Source of the DNA: JBCDBY01 sp039182715
Lineage (GTDB): Bacteria > Planctomycetota > PLA2
Direction of reading: 5' to 3'
DNA: 18,436 nucleotides
Assembly: GCA_039182715.1 (NCBI GenBank)
Contig: JBCDBY010000051.1
Location: forward strand, 1 to 18,436
The first letter of the stretch is position 1. Each line of letters begins with the position of its first letter. Made by a program: the position numbers and the translations under genes. Of the stretch, positions 16,801-18,436 are shown one piece after another. The notes beneath the pieces were generated by a model. That model was not told where the DNA came from. It did no database searches and worked only from the letters and a program-made list of their open reading frames with translations.

Positions 16801-17511
16801 TCGATCGGCAGCACGCACGCCGACTTCGTGCGCAACCACAAGGCGGCCGTGGAGGCGTTCACGAAGGGCCTCGATGCGGAACCGCCCGCCGAGCTGAAGG
16901 TGTCGCTGCTGCTCGGGCGCGGCGATGCGTATGCGGCGCTGCGCGAGGACGACCAGGCGTTCGACGACTTCGACGCCGCGAGCCGGTTGGACCGGCTGGA
17001 GCGGCGCTACTACGAGTTCCTGCGCGTCAACCATCGAAAGCGCGAAGCGAGCCGCGCCGAGGAAGCGGCGCAGCACGCCGAGGAGGACTTCGGCCAGGCG
17101 GTCGAGGCGTGCGGCAAGTTCATGCGCGTCGGGCGCATGAACGACGCCGTGACGGTCGCGCAGAAGGTGCTGGCCGCGGACACCAGCAACGTTCGCGCGA
17201 AGTACCTCGTTGGCGTGGCGCTGCACGCGGCGGAGAGGTACGACGCCGCGGTGCAGGTGCTCGAGGCGGTGCGGCAGGAGGCGGGCGCGGACACCGAGGT
17301 GGGCCGCGCAGCGCGCATGCTGCTGGCGGAGAGCTACCTCGATCGCGGTGACCGAACCGATGCCCGCGCCTGCCTGACGGAGATCGAATCGGTTGACGCG
17401 GACTACCCCGGCCTGCGTGCGCGCCGGGCGGCCCTGGCGCCGCCGGCGGATGATCCGCAGGCACCGCCGCCGCTCCTCGTACGCCCCGAATTCCCGCGCC
17501 CGACGGAGTAG
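13834..17511 (+). CDS. very large TPR-solenoid protein
   Basis: A 1225-residue, Ala/Glu/Arg-rich protein made almost wholly of amphipathic helix pairs, with recognisable TPR units towards the C-terminus: AETHFALAEAHLAGDEADDS near 933, AVEAFTKGLDAEPP near 1005, NVRAKYLVGVALHAAERYDA near 1115 and LLAESYLDRGDRTDARACL near 1163. It ends in a Pro-rich tail (about 1203-1225). No signal peptide, membrane helix or catalytic domain is seen, so a cytoplasmic scaffold is the likely role. Two in-frame starts exist: ATG 13813 (seven residues longer) and ATG 13834. I prefer 13834 because MAKTLADF begins the first helix and it overlaps the preceding stop by only eight bases; neither has a strong ribosome-binding site. 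It is co-transcribed with the zinc-ribbon/TPR gene. Confidence 0.82.
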   Translation: MAKTLADFTRDVQTYLGKGKVRQARKVIDKAVRTGIDGLNELELEVRLAEGDGDGAAELLRTMAADESLRLGAPLKVADTHLRKHPNEVAFREAVWEAALSRNEFDQATRHLKALVEVPGYDGGKRAQELLARKDAIGATGIFLLASLGGVKTERIKLADRLLGNEQGTQLLEGVVTSLQNKGLGDGAVHYALAQLAKRRGDHESFVEYAGQAFDEVPDEVWTWTQSNATPTEMLEIAVRKESMPHFSKAVRKAEPGAIVGAAEKARSESAVGGALRAFALLLQGKAPNACRVIEKTLADAPDARAAVAEILDGKRKEWPGGASLYATVAVESDAGRGADALLQTDERDEAWQRAAAKVIAAAPERDDLRYELGAAYMGNGESVLPLLEAERHLELAERWAQLGSLEADVLRRAAEIAEEGGSAGDHANWILGAAKNDADLLAELGRQLAGGAKVSVDTALQSAAALLAQGNAKEAASMLAQLPLDAEAGAAQQKFLFEKQAAERKEFAVVALHSALARGDVGGARKLFETSSENVQALAREAGRHADAARVLAELLIEQDKGEVAVPLLEQRREAGDEPRTLLPLVDGLLKASPKLGIARLLRGRLLHAMGRERDAVRDLSLVGDGDAGKEAAFQLLGTMLEGAAAGPAALGRADILLAKGDPLGAVEELEGSKAAPAERLARYEKVVEEHASLDPARRARARALEELGKLPEAATAHIERFGAKGADVAGDVEALAARALADVDLETVSRLLEALAKETPEGATRGLRLIENDERPAMLVLKSKLSLQQGNPERAVDSLRTLVQKDEKTRVEAAKALQEIVEAGQARPGSDLALVEAHRTMDNVPAALGALRRLYGDDITEKQNVLAAAEEIVRAHDDGDVRMFLGEVALDLSDPRGATAHAIAARRLRPDARKEVVGLLQKALDQDAFAAETHFALAEAHLAGDEADDSVRHFRASVEVERSRADAAIAVMEEAAPRSKSPALLYLSIGSTHADFVRNHKAAVEAFTKGLDAEPPAELKVSLLLGRGDAYAALREDDQAFDDFDAASRLDRLERRYYEFLRVNHRKREASRAEEAAQHAEEDFGQAVEACGKFMRVGRMNDAVTVAQKVLAADTSNVRAKYLVGVALHAAERYDAAVQVLEAVRQEAGADTEVGRAARMLLAESYLDRGDRTDARACLTEIESVDADYPGLRARRAALAPPADDPQAPPPLLVRPEFPRPTE

Positions 17512-17551
17512 GGGGAGGCTCGCGCTCGTGCGGACTCTCCGTGGAGAAGGT
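17512..17551. other. convergent intergenic gap
   Basis: Forty bases between the stops of the TPR giant (plus) and the methyltransferase (minus). No convincing terminator: the only self-complementary piece, TCTCC-GT-GGAGA, has too short a loop and no T-tract. Confidence 0.5.
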
Positions 17552-18436
17552 CTACGGGTGGCGGCCGGCGACGACGAAGATGGGGATGCCGCTCCAGCGT
17601 GGCCATCGACGATTCGCTTCGTGCGTCTGGCGGTGTCGCCGAATTTCGCGACCGGTATGAACGGGATTCCGGAGGATCCTCTGAAGCGTGCCTCGAAGCC
17701 AGGGCTTCGGGTTGACTTCCCCGGACCACCCCGGCCGCAACACCCGATCCGGGCATCGCACGTCCCGGAGGCCGAGCTCGGAGAGCATCTGCATGAGGAT
17801 CGGAGGAGCGAAGTACCAGCGATGGTCGGCTGCGAACGCCCACCAGGACGCACCCGCCTGCAGGCGCGTCAGGCTCTGGTAGTTGCCGGTCTCTACGACG
17901 AGCCAGCCGCCGGGCTTGAGGCGGGCGCGGGCCGCTTCGAGAACCGACTCGGGCTCGTCCAGGTGCTCGATGACGTCCCAGAGGGTGACCACGTCGAATC
18001 GCTCATCGCCGTCGAGATCGGACAGCGTGGCCTGCGCGAGGCGAGGGTTCCCTTCCATCGAGATGGGCGAGCCCGGATCGTGCCCAACGGCTTTCCAACC
18101 CCTCTTCGCCGCGTTCCGGATGAAGGCGCCGTCTCCGCAACCGACGTCGAGAACGGAACCGACTTCGCTGGTGAGGGATTCGATGTAGCCCAGCTGGATC
18201 TTCGCCACCTGTCTTCGACGGTCGGGGTCGTAGTAGTCGTTGCTCTGGTTTTCCGTGTAACGACGGAGTGCGTGTTCGACGCTCTGCTCCAGGTCTCGCT
18301 GGGGAGGCCATTGCCACGCAAACTCGCATCGTGGGCAGGCGCGCACCCCGATCATCAATCCGGTCGGGACGTCCGACGCGTGGACCGTTTGCTCGATGAG
18401 CTCCCGGTCACCGCAAGCGGGACAGGCGTCGGGCGA
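17552..18436 (-). CDS. class I SAM-dependent methyltransferase with N-terminal zinc ribbon (partial at right edge)
   Basis: The frame is open to the window edge, so the gene begins outside; 294 residues are visible. The visible N-terminus carries CPAC (5-8) and CPRC (34-37), a four-cysteine zinc ribbon. The Rossmann methyltransferase domain follows: SAM motif I VLDVGCGDG (95-103), an acidic residue at the end of the second strand (Asp120), and LWDVIEHL (152-159) leading to LKPGGWLVVETG (173-184). This architecture is common among methyltransferases of surface-polysaccharide or secondary-metabolite clusters, but the substrate is unknown. A TTG at 18358 and an ATG at 18355 could be read as starts, yet both would cut the zinc ribbon in half, so they are rejected. 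It converges on the TPR giant and is probably unrelated to it. Confidence 0.85.
   Translation of the reverse strand, partial: SPDACPACGDRELIEQTVHASDVPTGLMIGVRACPRCEFAWQWPPQRDLEQSVEHALRRYTENQSNDYYDPDRRRQVAKIQLGYIESLTSEVGSVLDVGCGDGAFIRNAAKRGWKAVGHDPGSPISMEGNPRLAQATLSDLDGDERFDVVTLWDVIEHLDEPESVLEAARARLKPGGWLVVETGNYQSLTRLQAGASWWAFAADHRWYFAPPILMQMLSELGLRDVRCPDRVLRPGWSGEVNPKPWLRGTLQRILRNPVHTGREIRRHRQTHEANRRWPRWSGIPIFVVAGRHP

Noticed and set aside
17534..17545. Intrinsic terminator between the converging genes
   Set aside because: Five-base stem with a two-base loop and no T-tract.
13744..17853. 1369-codon minus-strand open frame antisense to the TPR giant
   Set aside because: Arg/His/Leu-rich, no recognisable domain, and exactly opposite a coherent TPR protein. 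Stop-free antisense frames are expected at this GC content.
17552..18358. Methyltransferase as a complete gene from a TTG/ATG near 18358
   Set aside because: The open frame continues to the edge and contains CPAC, the first half of the zinc ribbon whose second half is at CPRC, so the gene is truncated by the window.

Overview
The window is GC-rich bacterial DNA (by eye about two thirds G+C) and densely coded. No rRNA, tRNA, CRISPR array, transposase or phage gene was seen. Several features together suggest a Planctomycetota/PVC-type or similarly complex Gram-negative bacterium: paired FHA-Ser/Thr kinases, a RING-like zinc ribbon fused to TPRs, an IPT/TIG lipoprotein, enlarged oligopeptide permeases, and many GTG/TTG starts. 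This placement is inferred from gene style; no marker gene is present.

Layout. Positions 1-290 are non-coding and hold three diverged copies of a CTCAGC-rich repeat (one inverted relative to the other two) plus a short heptamer tandem. From 12541 down to 291 run ten minus-strand genes in one direction: FHA-kinase 1, FHA-kinase 2, a membrane-anchored alpha/beta hydrolase, a C-GCAxxG-C-C family protein, an anchored substrate-binding protein, OppB-like permease, OppC-like permease, an IPT/TIG lipoprotein, and two PilT-type ATPases. Junctions overlap or are at most 35 bp, so the block could be one 12-kb transcript or a few overlapping ones. Positions 12542-12659 form a short divergent promoter region. 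On the plus strand, 12660-13841 encodes a zinc-ribbon/TPR protein and 13834-17511 a very large alanine-rich TPR solenoid. After a 40-bp convergent gap, a minus-strand SAM methyltransferase runs off the right edge.

How the parts may work together. The permease pair and binding protein look like the membrane part of a peptide/nickel-type ABC importer, but the ATPase subunits are not here. The two PilT-like ATPases suggest type IV pilus retraction or a related secretion ATPase pair, again without other pilus genes. The two FHA kinases are translationally coupled and lie back to back with the zinc-ribbon/TPR gene and the TPR giant. The kinase pair plus divergent TPR proteins is the best candidate for an uncharacterised signalling module. 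That link rests on position and domain type only.
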